A DNA stretch of 64,000 nucleotides from Climacium dendroides (Eukaryota > Streptophyta > Bryopsida > Hypnales > Climaciaceae), in NCBI GenBank assembly GCA_950106755.1, contig OX467083.1, positions 46,204,555 to 46,268,554 of the forward strand. Reading direction: 5' to 3'. Positions 1 to 12,335 of the stretch are shown one piece after another. Numbering within the stretch: position 1 is the first letter of the stretch; the number at the start of each line of letters is the position of its first letter. The notes beneath the pieces were generated by a model. The model saw only the letters and a list, made by a program, of their open reading frames with translations, was not told the origin of the DNA and made no database searches. Made by a program: the position numbers and the translations under genes.

Positions 1-964
1 ATTTTGGGGAGGTGAAGTTTCTTGAAATATTCTGCAGCAAATTTTTCTTGAAAGGCAAGTGGAATTCGCATCTAATCCAAGTCGTTTCAAAAAAATTTGA
101 GCTTCATGGAATTAGTTATGAAATTTTGAAGTTGAAATGGCACAAGGACCTAAAATCGTCCACCTCCTAAAACATATAGTATTTTTACATTGTTGAAGGC
201 TACGAAAGAGCAACATGTACAAACAATGTACATTTGAGGAAGTGGGCGGTTATAGAGCTTGTGCGCTTTCAGAATTTGATTGTTTATTTTGTTTTGTTTG
301 CTACACTAAGATCCCCTTGCATTTGTTGGTCGTGTTTTTCGTACCGTTGGAAAGCCCTTCGCAAGGAGGGGTGGAGAGACTTTGTTTCGTGGCATTCCAA
401 CTCAAGACGAAGAAGCTATTGAATTTCAAAGTTTTTACGAATTAAAAATTCAGAAAATAATAAGTTTTATTTTATTTTATTACACTGTGGCAATGGCACA
501 TTAGTGAGTAATAATTAAGTTAGATTTTATTCATCTTCCTGCACTACCTAACTTACTAGTGTAAGTAGTTGGAATAGTCCCATGAGGCTATCAAAGCCCT
601 AATAAAAGTTGCATCACCTGCACAATAATAATAAAATTAATAGTAGACAATCGAAGACTACTGCGGTGCGGTCCTCAACTTCAAACTAAAAAGGTAGAGC
701 ATCTCCTGCCACCCTCCAAATAATATACCCAAGCCCCCTCAATTGATATCTGTCCAATTTACAGGGGGTGGCCAATTGTACAAATTAACTAAAATATACT
801 TCCAACCGAATGCAAGTCACAAGAATTGCAAAAGAAAAAAAAGCTATCATTTATTATGACGACCTCCCTAATCCTAAGAGAAAAGATAGATTGTAGAAGG
901 GTTGGTAACCCCTTCAAATTTAGCTTGTTTGGTGTATGAAAATAAAAGTAGAGGCTACCATATA
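1..964. other. AT-rich intergenic DNA, no gene
   Basis: No reading frame here resembles a known protein, and the short ORFs look like chance. A short stretch at about 190-245 (TGTACAAA.AATGTACATTT) resembles one arm of the hairpin at 40371-40453, so a decayed copy of that small repeat may lie here. Confidence 0.6.
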
Positions 965-1552
965 TTAACTCCTAAGGTCCCATTGTCCCTATAGGGGGAC
1001 AAAATGGATTTGGGGTAGGTTCTTATGATCTCAATTTTTACTGAAACTTTTTGAAACTTTCCTATAAGATAGAAAAACTTATGAGCTTTTTGGGAATATA
1101 ATTTTTATTTCAATTGGTGCCAAGGAGCAAAAGTTATGCCACAATAACCTCAAAATGGGGGAGACCGGGCAGCAAAAAAAATCCATAAAAAATTGAAATA
1201 AAAAATTTAATATTTTTTTTCTAGTAGATTCAAACTTTTTGTAAATGGGAAGCTTTGATTCATTCCATTTGGATTAGAGATGTGAAAGTTATGGAGCTTC
1301 TTGTTTTGCAGGCAACCATAGCAACTTCTTGAAAGAAATTTTTTTCTTTCACTTTGAATGCTAATGTCTTTCAATCTATACAGTCAAAAATCACAAAAAG
1401 TTTATCACATGATCTAAGACAAGTGTAGAACAAGATCCTATGGTTAGATTCTAAAAAATATTTTTAAAAATTTATTTTGTAGGTGAACATAGCAGAAGTA
1501 GTAGTTTTGAGTGGTTTTGGCATAAAAATGGCCTTAGGACTTTAGGGGTTAA
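965..1552 (+). mobile_element. TTAA-flanked inverted-repeat element, copy A
   Basis: The copy begins TTAA-CTCCTAAGGTCCC and ends GGACTTTAGGGG-TTAA, so its ends are inverted repeats flanked by TTAA on both sides. It is 588 bp, has no coding capacity and is clearly the same family as 5632-6210, with long stretches of near identity such as AAACTTTTTGAAACTTTCC. Family knowledge: TTAA target duplication is the hallmark of piggyBac-type elements, whose ends often start CCC. Assignment to that superfamily is inference, because no transposase is present. Confidence 0.7.
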
Positions 1553-4500
1553 AATTGATTGCTTATCATTCAAAAATTGGGGAATCGGGATATTTGGAGG
1601 GTGGTAGGAGATGCTTTTAGTCAACCATGAGAGGCAGGAAGGCTACGCTCCCTTTGCTTTTCTCCTTTGTTTGTTGGGTCTATTGTTCAGATTTTGTCTA
1701 TCTTTGTTCCGTCCACCAAATTGCTTGTGGTTGGTGCCTTTGTATTTTTATCCACTTTTGCAATGAAATTTTGTTCCATTTGTTTTGAAAAAAACTAAAA
1801 AAACAAAAAGGTCTTAAAGACTTAAACAACATTTGATCTAGATTGAATAAATGTTGTCTAGATAGGCCTAGGCTTGGTAGCACCAACTTCCATGTGGAGT
1901 CTAGTTCAGTGAAATCCACCAATCAATGGCAAAATAGAAACTTTAGAAAAAAACAGACTCCCATTCTATTGTTGATTAGCGAGCTTCATCTAAAGCGACT
2001 CTACATGGAAGCCAGTCCTAAGTAACTTCTTTGAAGATTGGGGCATTTACGGTTTTGTTGGCTTTCTACACAATTAGGGGGGCTTTTCACTCTTTGTATT
2101 TTTTCTTCTTTAAATCAAGTTTGCCTTTTCTTTCTTTCTCAAAAAAAGAATAAAAAATTATGTTGTTTGAAGGTGGGGTACTAAAAGCTTAATTTCAAAC
2201 ATTGATCAATATTTTTGAAAGCTACTTTTCCTAAAAAAAAATAGATGGAAGTTACACCTAACCCATTTTTTAAAAATTGGACTCTTACAGAGTACATTAT
2301 TTTTTATGGAAGTTAAAATTCTATGATGCTCCTATTGTGTCATCACCTTTAAATATTTTCACATTGGGACATTTTAAAATGAAATATTCAATATTCATCA
2401 TTTACTTAAAGGACACTATTAGATGACAAGATGATTTAGCAACTTTTTGTTCTTAGTTTAGGCATTAGAAAAACAAAATATAATTTGATTCAAAGTGAAT
2501 TGTGGTGTTAAAGAGTCACCTTGATGTATGATGAAATATGTGCAAATATTAACAATGATGTCTAAAGTTTAATTTTGTTGAGTACAAGTGATAGATTTGG
2601 TAAAAAGCAACTCTAAAATTTAGTTGATTGTGTTTTGGGAATCATGTGCATAAAATGTTGGAAAAGAAAAGTATTATTTTAGGGGAAAAATCACATACAA
2701 TTTGGTGAATAGAATATGAATGAATTGTTTTTGAAATTGTAGGAATTTGAATTCAACCTTGGTTTCTACAATAGATTCTAAACTTCTATCTTTATTGAGT
2801 TACCCTTACCAAATTTCTCCTTCCAACCTTTTACCAATCTTATGTAAGAGATATGGATATACATCTTATATATGCAAAATTAATAAAAAACAATTACTAA
2901 ATTCCTAGTAATTTTCAATAATTGTGGTCTTCATCACCATGAGGGCATTGTTCCAATGCAAATGGCATTTAAATTCACAATCAAATTTGATCCTTCATAG
3001 AAGAAGTTAATTTGAATTTGATACCTATCTTCAACAACATGTTTATAAAGATGATGTGGTGTTTTTCCTCCCCTCAATTTTTTAGTCATTAATTTAAAAT
3101 ACGATCCCAAAGTATGCAACAAGTTGTAATAATCAGAAATCTATGCTTCAAAATTTAAAAACTAAAATTCTTAATTGGTTTTGATAATACATTCAAACAC
3201 TTTAGTATCACAACATGAGCACCCATTATCACCACTTATTACAATTACTTAATTGCTAACTCTCCTAGAGCTTTTATAAATATCGGACACATGATCATGA
3301 ATTCAATTTTAAATTTAATTTTCAAATTTTTTTAATGGTGTTATAAGTTTGTACTGAACATAAAAAAATTATTCAATTGTAGCCCTTAAGAAAAAATTAT
3401 GTTGCCTGAGAACTTTCAGGCAGCCCAGACAAGGCCTTCTTTAGTTGACTAGGGTTTTTTCATATCAACCCAAGAAGTGGGTCACAAATAAAAAATTCTT
3501 CATTCACATAAAATTCACATGTAAAAATTTGTCATAAAATTCATATACATTCATTTAAATTATTTACATGAAATTCACAAGTAAAAATTAATTTAGGCCT
3601 AAGGTGGTGAGATTTTTTTTCCTTGTACAAAAGATTTACATGGTTCTTTCATTTGAACATTCACATTGCAAGAAAGTGTAAAAGTGAGGCAATTTATGAT
3701 GTGGAAAAAGTGCTTGGTGTATAGTTAGTTTTGGGGATATCAAAATTTTTGCAAATTTATTAGCATAGGATATGATCATGGAATTCCCTCAAACATAGCA
3801 TATAAGATTATAAGTACCTAATTGAAAGAAGTACGTGATTTTATGAATTCTCAAGTTCAAATAGTGCATTTTAAAAACTTTTGTAGGATGGTCAAAGTTG
3901 ATTGATCTTGCAAGAAAAGTCCCCCAAAATTTTATCCAATTCTAAAATACTACAATCTTTTAACTTGTATGGTTGAAGAAGCTAAGATTTTCATTCCATA
4001 TAGTGAAGGTAGTATACTTCAAAATTGTACAATTGAATTTGTGAAATAAATCTTTCTTTTTCAATTTAGGTCTAAAAAACTATAGATGGCAATTTTGGAG
4101 TATATTTGGCAAAGAATAGTAAAAAATCTCAACAAATCCATATTTATTTGGAATTTGGATTAAAAAAATAACGAGGTTTTCTTTGGAAGTGAAAACATGT
4201 CACTTAAAATGAAAATTGCATAACACTTTGGCTAAAAAGTTGTGAGATGTTGACTTTCAAAGTTTATTTAAATAGATTATTAATAATTGATAGTAGAGTC
4301 TTTTTTAAATTATGTAAAAAGAATGTCTATGAAAATCAATAGATACAATAGTTATTGTAGGTGATTGCAAGAGCCCTCTATTGATTTTGTTGCACTTTTA
4401 CAATATTTTTTTGGATATACTATAAAATTAGAAAAATAATTCTTAAATTAAAAAAAAAATGAGCAATGAATACATATACCTTTAAGAAGATTGTACCCTA

Positions 4501-5631
4501 TTGTAGGAAGATAGAGAACTAAAAAAGAACAAAAGATTTCAAGAAAATAGGTACGTTGATTTTTTATTTGTTTTTAAATAGGAAGATAAGTTTTAAAAAT
4601 TAAATTAAAATTTTCATTTGTAACAATTCTATAGAGATGGCCATTCTTCCAAATAAGCACCAAAATCGTTTTTCCTATGTTTCAAAATGCATGTAGGAAG
4701 GAGATCAATTTGTTGAATTCCATACAATATAGAATTAACTATTCTTAGAATTCCTTCATATAATAATTGCTAATCTACTAGAAGATCATATCCTCCAACT
4801 TTCTGCTCCAAATTCGTTTGGTAGAGCTAGAAATAGTCCTAAAAATTCCAAATTGGCAAGTGTGACATTCAATCGGGGGATACTTTTAGTTAATAAAATA
4901 TTTTTAAATGATTAAAAAATAATAATTAGAGAAGGTGTATAACAATCACGAGTAACTTACCTTTGAATCTTAAGTCATTTTGAGCCATATCTCAAATATT
5001 ATGGCCAAAAAATAAATTAGCACGCAACATGTGATTAAAAATAGTACTAATGTTCTTTTGCAATTGCATGTGTGCCTTCTTTGCACAATGTACATTCATG
5101 ATCTTTTTCAATAAATTGATATTCAAATAGTGTTGATAATAGGTGCACATATTGTAAGATAAACCACCCCATGGTGTTTACTTTAAGAATAGTCAAGCTA
5201 CTACAACCAAGTTAAAAACTTAAATGCTTTTTTAACAATGTGCTAGTGATGGCTTACAGGATGACTATCTTAAGGACAACAATAACATACAATCTTTTTG
5301 TACTTTGGGGGAATAAAACTATGAAGAAAATGTTGCATTTGGAGCCATAATGACATTCCATTGTGATTTTTTTAGAAAATATTGTTAGTAGTCACTACTT
5401 TAGGTGATTAAGAAGGTGATGAAAGATGCATTTTGGTTTGTAGGAAAGAAATAAGTTGCACATATATTTTAAATTTCTTTTCCAATTTCTTCCCTTTTTT
5501 AATTGCAAGAACCACTTGTTGCTTTTGTTGCATTAAAGGTAGTAGGAGTACAATGAGCTTTTGAAAAGTAAATATTTAAAAAATAAATAAAATGAATATG
5601 AATATGATACAATTCAATGGTTTGGTTTCTA
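1553..5631. other. AT-rich gene-free region
   Basis: No supported gene was seen in these 4 kb. At 1620-1810 and 2040-2155 there are T-rich stretches that run into A-rich tracts (for example TTTGTATTTTTATCCAC followed by A-runs). These resemble the 3' tails of plant LINE elements, but no reverse transcriptase frame was seen. The rest is low-complexity AT-rich DNA. Confidence 0.5.
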
Positions 5632-6210
5632 TTAACCCCTAAAGTCCCATTGTCCCTATGGGGGACAAAATGGATTTTGGGCAAACTCCTATGATCTCAA
5701 TTTTTATTGAAACTTTTTGAAACTTTCCTATAAGATAGAAAAACTTATGAGCTTTTGGGGAATATAATTTTTATTTCAATTGGTGCCAAGGTGCAAAAGT
5801 TATGCCACAATAACCTCAAAATGGGAGAGACCGGGTGGCAAAAAAGATCCATTAAAAATTGAAATAAAAATTTTAATATTTTTTTCTTGTAGATTATATT
5901 TTTTGTAAATGGAAAGCTTTGATTCATTCCATTTGCATTAGAGACATGAAAGTTTTGGGGCTTTTTGTTTAGCAGGCAATCATAGCAACTTCTTGAAAGA
6001 AATTCATTTCTTTCACTTTGAATGCTAATATATTTCAATCTATATGGTCAAAAATCACAAAAAAAATTATCACATGATCTAAGACAAGTGTAGAATAAGA
6101 TCCTATGGTTAGATTTTTCAAAATATTTTTTAAAATTTATTTTGTAGGTGAACATAGTAGAAGTGGTAGTTTAAAGTGGTTTTGACCCAAAATTGGCCTT
6201 GGGACTTTAG
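5632..6210 (+). mobile_element. TTAA-flanked inverted-repeat element, copy B
   Basis: It starts TTAA-CCCCTAAAGTCCC and runs in parallel with copy A for about 580 bp, in the same orientation. The right end stops at GGACTTTAG and goes on as TTCATAAAATG instead of GGGTTAA, so the last few bases of the right terminal repeat and the right TTAA are missing. It is non-coding: ORFs across it, such as the minus-strand 5745-6038, are chance frames. Confidence 0.65.
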
Positions 6211-8149
6211 TTCATAAAATGAATATGAACTACTGGAAATAACTAACCTTCAAAAATTCAAAATAAAAATTTCTTTGTATGCTATAAACAAAAATAAGTA
6301 CATGGAAATTTCAAGACATTCCATAATTATTTTGATGTTTGTATTTTTAGAAAATAATAAAATAATTTTTAAAAACAAAAATCTAATTGGCCATTGTTTT
6401 CAATTTAGAGAAGCTTTCAAAATTATCACATTAGATGGGTTAAAATCACCAAATGTATTAATTAGGTGAAAAGACCCAATGGACAATTTGTTTAGGCAAC
6501 ATTGGGTCTTTAAGGTTTGTATGTCAAGACTTGAAAAAATGAATATTGATCTCTTGTAGTTTCAATTATTGATGACATTATTTGGGCACCAATGGTTGGT
6601 GTAGGTACCACTTATGAGCGCAGACATGGGGGTATGGACTTTAATAGGTGGGATATGGGCACAAATGATTTTAATGGAGTACTAATTTCTTATTGATTTG
6701 GGCAACAACCATGATTCGAAAGAGCGACAATGCTTTAGGTACAGGTGTCAACAGATAGAAGTATGGGCGCCAACGGTTAGGATGGGTGTCAACATTTGAA
6801 TGCAAAATAAGCACAATAAAGTAGTTGGAGCTCTTGTACATTTGTATTTGTATATGCTCAATGAATATCCTACTTGATGTATATGTGGTGTAATGTGTAG
6901 ACTAAATAAATTTGCACACATGTGCAAATCTAATCTAACGATCAATATGTTTTAGCTTAGCCTTATTGGATGAGGGAGGTTTCAATTGAATGTGTAAATG
7001 ATCCTTGGGGGTTTTGAGTCAATAAAATGAATAAATCACATCTGAATAAAATGAAATTCTTCACATAGTTCCTACAATTATACAAAAAAATAAATTTTAA
7101 GCACTTGTAAAAGCCAAATTTTTTCCCTACTTTTTAGATATCTTTTGATAATATTTCTAATCCAAAAAGTGAACCAAAAATCTGAATTTTCAGATTCAAA
7201 CATATTTTTTGGATTTAGAAATTGCATATTCTCACTCAAATAAACAAATGTAACATGATTGACATCCAATTGAGGTTGTTTGTAAAAATAATTTTTTTTG
7301 AAAAATATCAAGAAATTATGAAAGACTTTAAATAGTCATGAGTACTTTAACAATAAATATTTGGTCTTTAATTTGGAATTTAAGCATATACATTATGGCT
7401 AAATAAACTCAATTGCCATGGATGTGATGGAAAATAGTACATGCACTTTTTGCAATCATCTATGATCCTATCTATACCTATCAAGTCTAAGATTTATTGG
7501 TTTAAGTGTTGGAAAAATGTAAATAGGGTCTACATTTGGAAGAGGGTCCATAGTGGATATGCTTACTTTTAGTGGCACTTATGAACTTTTGAACATACCA
7601 CTTCAAAAGTTCATTACTAATTCATATTTTCTCAAAAAGCATGATTTCACTACATTTTTGTAGTATAATATTTTTATGCATAGAATTAAAAATTGATATA
7701 TTAAATGCTTTTTCAAGGCCTAAACCTTAGGAATTTCACCACATCAACAATTTGATGTGGTTGAGAGACAACCATATTAGATAATAATATTTAATTAATA
7801 TTTAGTACTTCTTCATTATTTTTTTATTCTAACAACAATGCATTGGTTCACAAGAAGGGAAACAACCTTGAAATGGTCTTTCCATTGCCTAAAAAAACAT
7901 CTAATGCTTTCTCATATCAAAGCTTTGAAGGTTGGGTTAGAATGTAAGATCAAAAATTTACAATTGTGGCTAAATTTAGCAAAAGTTCTTCTAATTTTAA
8001 AAAATTGATTGCTACTAATAGATAAAGGTGTATTTGAAACAATTAAATTTGAGATTTAACCCAATCATGTGGAGGTTTTTGTTAAAATGGTGATATCTTG
8101 TGTGCCGTTTTCAGAATGTTCGATTTGAACTATAAAAATGCCATCAAGG
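6211..8149. other. AT-rich gene-free region
   Basis: No gene supported. Around 6580-6790 the phrase GGGCACCAA.GGTT recurs loosely (GGGCACCAATGGTT, GGGCGCCAACGGTT and similar), which suggests an old tandem repeat that has decayed. Nothing else stands out. Confidence 0.5.
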
Positions 8150-8315
8150 ATGGATATAGATTTCAGAGACCTGCGATTTGTATAGATTTCAAAGATCTAA
8201 GGTTGGTATAGATTTCAAAGATCTAAGGCTAGTATAGATTTCAGACCATGAAAGCGACATCTATGATTGATGTAGATTTCGGACATCCAAGAATGGTATA
8301 GATTTCAGATATGTA
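8150..8315. repeat. Short degenerate tandem repeat
   Basis: The phrase GTATAGATTTCA(A/G)A recurs about six times with a spacing of about 26-33 bases, often followed by GATCTAAGG. Two middle units are almost identical. It lies just outside the left end of the pogo-type element. Confidence 0.7.
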
Positions 8316-8477
8316 GTGTATTTGTACATTTCAGACCGCCCAGCTCGAACCATAAAAACTGCCAAAGTACACTAAAATTGATAAATAGTGTTGGGTGATA
8401 AATAGTGTTGTTCCTTGTTTTTTACCCCCAACACTATTTTCCAACTTATGCGTAAATAGTGTTGGGGCCCTTCCCTC

Positions 8478-9020
8478 TTGCCGTCAAATTTTTGTCCTTC
8501 CTTGGAATGCTCTAATTTCCGCCGATCGCTGACAATTTCTAGCCCTTCCTTGGGAAACTACAATTTCTGCTTCCCGCTGCCTCCTTCCAGCCCTTCCATG
8601 CGGAACTACAATTTTTTAACCTCTCCATGGAACTCCAATTTTTGCCTTCTTGCAGACGTCCAATTTTTGCCTCCCTATGGAATTCCAAATTTTGCCTTCC
8701 TGCGATGTTCAATTTTTGCCTCCCCGCAGAAAGTTTTTTTGGTCTTCCATGCCTTGGTGACAGCCTTGGACGGTTCGTGCAGTGAAGTGGAGAGCTCCCA
8801 ATGGCGGGCTTGGAACCATGGAGAAAAGAAATGAGGATTTTGGGGAGGGGGTATACTTCCTGCCGCTCCAATTCAAATTTGCAACATCTATAACTTTTCA
8901 CTGAGGTACGTTTTGGGGGCTTGGATGACACCATTGAATTTGTCTTTCCCTCCTCTATTTCCTCTAAAAAATGGGGTTTTTTTTGTAGCCATTTTTTTCT
9001 AAGGTCACATTTCCACTGTT
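8478..9020 (+). other. 5' internal part of the pogo-type element
   Basis: This GC-richer stretch has a loose internal repeat: CCAATTTTTGCCT and variants occur at about 8634, 8666, 8690 and 8708. A 118-codon frame runs through it on the plus strand and a 217-codon frame on the minus strand. The minus frame lies across the transposase coding start in antisense and looks like a shadow. No product is recognised. It probably holds leader sequence and the very start of the transposase. Confidence 0.4.
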
Positions 9021-10560
9021 TTTTTTGTAGCTGGACATAGACCGCCTCCTGCTTGCTGAAATTCCTCCCAATGCCCCTCCCCAATGTCTTCAACAAGTTT
9101 TCAGCCTTGCCACTTGCTGCTCTGTCACTTCTTAGATGATTGAAGATGTTGTTGTTCACAGCTTGGTGGGCCTCAATGCTCGAGTCATTCAAGCATTTCT
9201 AGAGCACTTCCGTGGCCAACGCCCCGCCAACCTTGTTAAAGCCAGTCGATGGTGGCAACAACACGACCAATTTCATGAAGATCTTCTCAGTCCTATCATT
9301 CCACTCTTGTAGCCGAAGTTGTTTGGGTAAAAGATGACACCATTCTCCAAAAACTAGGCCGGGTTGAGGCAAAAAGAAGAGCGAATGGGTGCAATATTTG
9401 TACTCTCTATTGCTTGAAGAATTCAACCGCCTTTGTAAAGTAGGTGTCAAATTTTCCTCTCACTTACTTCATGAATTGATCCTTTCCATTCTCGTAACTC
9501 TTGAGTCCATTTTCACAACCCTTTCTATTGATCCCAAAGACAATGTTCTGTTGGTCAACAAAATCACAGCAAATTGGGTCAATCAATTCATTAATAACCA
9601 TAATATAGTCCTTTTTATCCCAATATAGGCGCTTGACTTGTAGCCCTCAAAAGGAGCTTCAAATCGAAATGGAAACCACCTACCATTTGGGTTTTTTGCA
9701 AAGGGGATTTTCATCCGGGGAATTTGATGAAAATCTCATGAAAAACTTGGATGAAACACATTTCATTGTCAATCTTGACAATAGCTGAATTTTAGAGTTT
9801 ATGGGAGACACAACTGTTAAATACGCTGAAGTTGTCTTGGGTGGGGAATCCATGACCATGGTGGTTCGCATTTCTGGAGGCCATCATGCCACAATAGAAG
9901 CTCCTCTACTCATTTTTTCAAATGAAAATAGGAGCTATCCTATATGGGGGTTGATTGATAATATTTCGGGGTTTTCTTGTAGAACGGGTCTTAAAGGTTG
10001 GATGGACCAAACCATCTTTCCCGAATACTTTTTAGAACCTTGTGCATATCAAGCAAATCTTCATCAACGCATGAAAATCATATGGCTTGATAATTGTAGC
10101 GGTCATACTGTGACACCTACATTGGCTACTGTTCTAGCTGCCAAAAACACAATTTTCATATTTTTGCCTCCATGTTCTACTCACCTTTGCAAGCTAGCAG
10201 ATACGTTCCTCATTTCAAAAATCAAAGATGCATGGACAAGACAATGGGAAGTTAAGAGAATTGAGTTGATACAACAAAATGCTTGGCAAAATGCACCCCG
10301 GGCAAATGGACAATGGTGAGGGAAGTTGACAAATCTTAGGAAACGTTTTTTCCTACAATTGGCTGCTGATAGTGTAGAAGATGTTAATTGAGAGGTGGAT
10401 GGTGACAATATATCCTATGCTAAAAAAGCAATGATTCGTTGTGGCTTAGCATTAGAACTTGATGGATCTTGAAGTGTAGGACAATTGTTTCCACATCTCC
10501 AAGAGATAATTACAAACATTTGCAATACTTCCAAGGGCAAGAATTGCCCAATTTCAATAA
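9021..10560 (+). pseudogene. Pogo/DDE_1-type transposase, inactivated
   Basis: The segments can be read in order on the plus strand with frame changes. From about 9140 comes a stretch with VIQAFLEHFRGQRP and KASRWW. From 9389 comes LLLEEFNRLCKVGVKFS followed by NKITANWVNQF. From about 9660 to 10540 comes the catalytic region. The three acidic residues of a DDD triad are visible: D in NLDETHF (about 9757), D in WLDNCSGH (10089) and D in CKLADTF (10200), with 36 residues between the last two, typical of DDE_1 transposases. The frame is broken by TGA stops at 9786, 10317, 10389 and 10470 and by at least one frameshift between 9390 and 9700. It lies inside the terminal repeats of 8368-11022. The transposase identity is firm; the exact start is not known. 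Confidence 0.8.
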
Positions 10561-10682
10561 GGCAATTATTATTATTATTTTGATATTTAACTATATATTA
10601 AAAAAAAATGGTTTACAATTAGGATTATTATGTTGTTTTTTGGTTGTTGCTATATTTAGCAGCTTATACATATACTATGAAA

Positions 10683-10810
10683 AATTTCAGCATTTCAATA
10701 TTTCATTGTCTATTTTAGCATTTCTGTGCATATTTCAGCATTTCTGTACATATTTCAACATTTCTGTACATATTTTAGCATTTCTATGTTTATTTCAGCA
10801 TTTCATACAT
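10683..10810. repeat. Minisatellite with about 21-base unit
   Basis: Six or so units of TTTCAGCATTTCTGTACATA with small changes lie just downstream of the transposase remnant and inside the pogo-type element. The 129-codon frame 10469-10858 is partly this repeat and is not counted as a gene. Confidence 0.8.
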
Positions 10811-11022
10811 TGCTTTTTTTCCACCATTTCATTTTCTAACATTTTTATTCCCATCTAACACTAAATGCACTCTCGTACAAATGTTGAAATGACCAGATTT
10901 TGATATAGAGCTAAAATAGTGTTAGAATGGGTTAATTTCCATTTAACACTAACCTTGCAAACCACAATTAGTGTTAGTGTTGTTAATTAGTGTTGCCAAC
11001 ACTATTTACCAATTTTAGTGTA

Positions 11023-12335
11023 GCAGAACAGCTCCATTTTCAACGAAATTTTCCCATCCATGCGTATTTTTTTGCAGCTGTTTTCAGCAACTTACTGGAG
11101 CTGGTTACGGCAATCCCATTTGGGAATTGGGCCCGCTGATTTTTCTGCACCCGATTCGACGTGAGTGATGATGGAGTCGTAGGCTTAACTAAAGTCCCAA
11201 CCCAAGCTCTCCCTTCCAGGCCGGAGTGCCTTCTTAAAGAGAAGAGTAAGTGTCCTGCAAACCTCAGGATTCAAACTGCCTGCAAAGGCCAGAATTAATG
11301 TTAATCAAACTTGGCCAGAGCCATCGTAATGTACCGGTTTCAGTTGATCATCATCTGTCAGTATCTCATCAAGGGCGTGGTCCCGTAAATCAAGGAAGCG
11401 CGGACCGGGAGGGGAGCGAACACACGCTGATCATATTCAATCCGCCAGTGGGAAAAAAATGTACACTCTGGATACATTGCCCAACGACTGGGGTGGGATC
11501 ATCTACTCAAAGCGTACATTTTGCACCCTGGGGAGGACCGGACAGTCCTGGGTATAAAGGCCATGCACGTCATCCCTGGCTATATATCGATCGCCACCAT
11601 GAAGCGCTGCTGAGCTCGCCTTTAATTCCACCCAGCCTCAGTCGTTCCTGACCAGCAGCAGCAGCAGTACTCCCACCGCGAGCTCCCTTACACCTTGCTC
11701 ACCGCCTCATCGCCTCACTGCGGCTGGCTGGGGACTGAGCTTCGCTCTACCCATTTGGGACTTGGGAGCCTTGGGACCCTGCCAGCCAGTGCAGTCTCGT
11801 TGAAGGTCATGTTTTGCTAGCTCACTGATCACGTTGCAGAAAGGGAGAGAGAGATAAAAGGGAGCTCATGCAGCGAGCTGCAACAATTCCACTCGCTGCA
11901 TGCTTTGCAGGGGACTGCAGTTGACGGGACTGGACTCCTCGACCGTTTGGTAGCGCAACATTGAAATTCTACATCAGGGAGGCAGATTGATCATTGTGAT
12001 TCTTGACCGACTTAAGGTAGCTAGTCACCGAGTTGTGAAGCACTGAGTGGGTTCCGGATATATTATTTGACTAGCGAGACATTGCGGTGCAGGATATATG
12101 TGTGCAACTGGGGATTGATCGGATACAACTGCGGATGCGCGCATGCATTTGTTGTAGAGAACCAGTTGTTGTAACATTATATTACGGGGGCACAAGGGAG
12201 TGAGCTAGATTCTGTGCACGCTGTACATAGTGGACTAAGAGGTGCAGTATCTTGAGGGCAGTCGACCGACATTGATTCTCCATCTTCCCAGTGATTGAGG
12301 ACTCTTGTCGGGTTGAGTGACGTTACTGGTCCGCC
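11023..12335 (+). promoter_or_regulatory. Upstream and probable promoter/leader region of the KCS gene
   Basis: This 1.3-kb stretch is richer in G+C than the flanking DNA and leads straight to the KCS start codon. A TATA-like GGTATAAAGG is at 11551-11560 and a second TATATAT at 11581. Either could place transcription start near 11.6 kb with a long leader. GAGATAAAAGGGAGC lies at about 11850. These are inspection-level candidates only. Confidence 0.35.

Larger units (their letters stand above)
8368..11022 (+). mobile_element. Pogo-type (Tc1/mariner superfamily) DNA transposon with TA duplication
   Basis: The left end at 8370 reads CACTAAAATTGATAAATAGT and goes on GTTGG. The right end, read on the minus strand from 11020, starts CACTAAAATTGGTAAATAGT and goes on GTTGG, so 24 of 25 bases match. 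Both ends are flanked by TA (8368-8369 and 11021-11022), the standard Tc1/mariner/pogo target duplication. Extra copies of AAATAGTGTTG or its complement lie inside both ends (about 8398, 8453, 10914, 10967, 10992) and may be transposase binding sites. The interior holds a broken DDD transposase (9021-10560), so the element is 2.65 kb of once autonomous, now inactive DNA. Confidence 0.85.

Noticed and set aside
8539..9192. 217-codon minus-strand frame in the pogo element
   Set aside because: It lies antisense to the transposase start and to an internal repeat. The plus strand gives the family-like phrases (VIQAFLEHFRGQRP, KASRWW), so this is a shadow.
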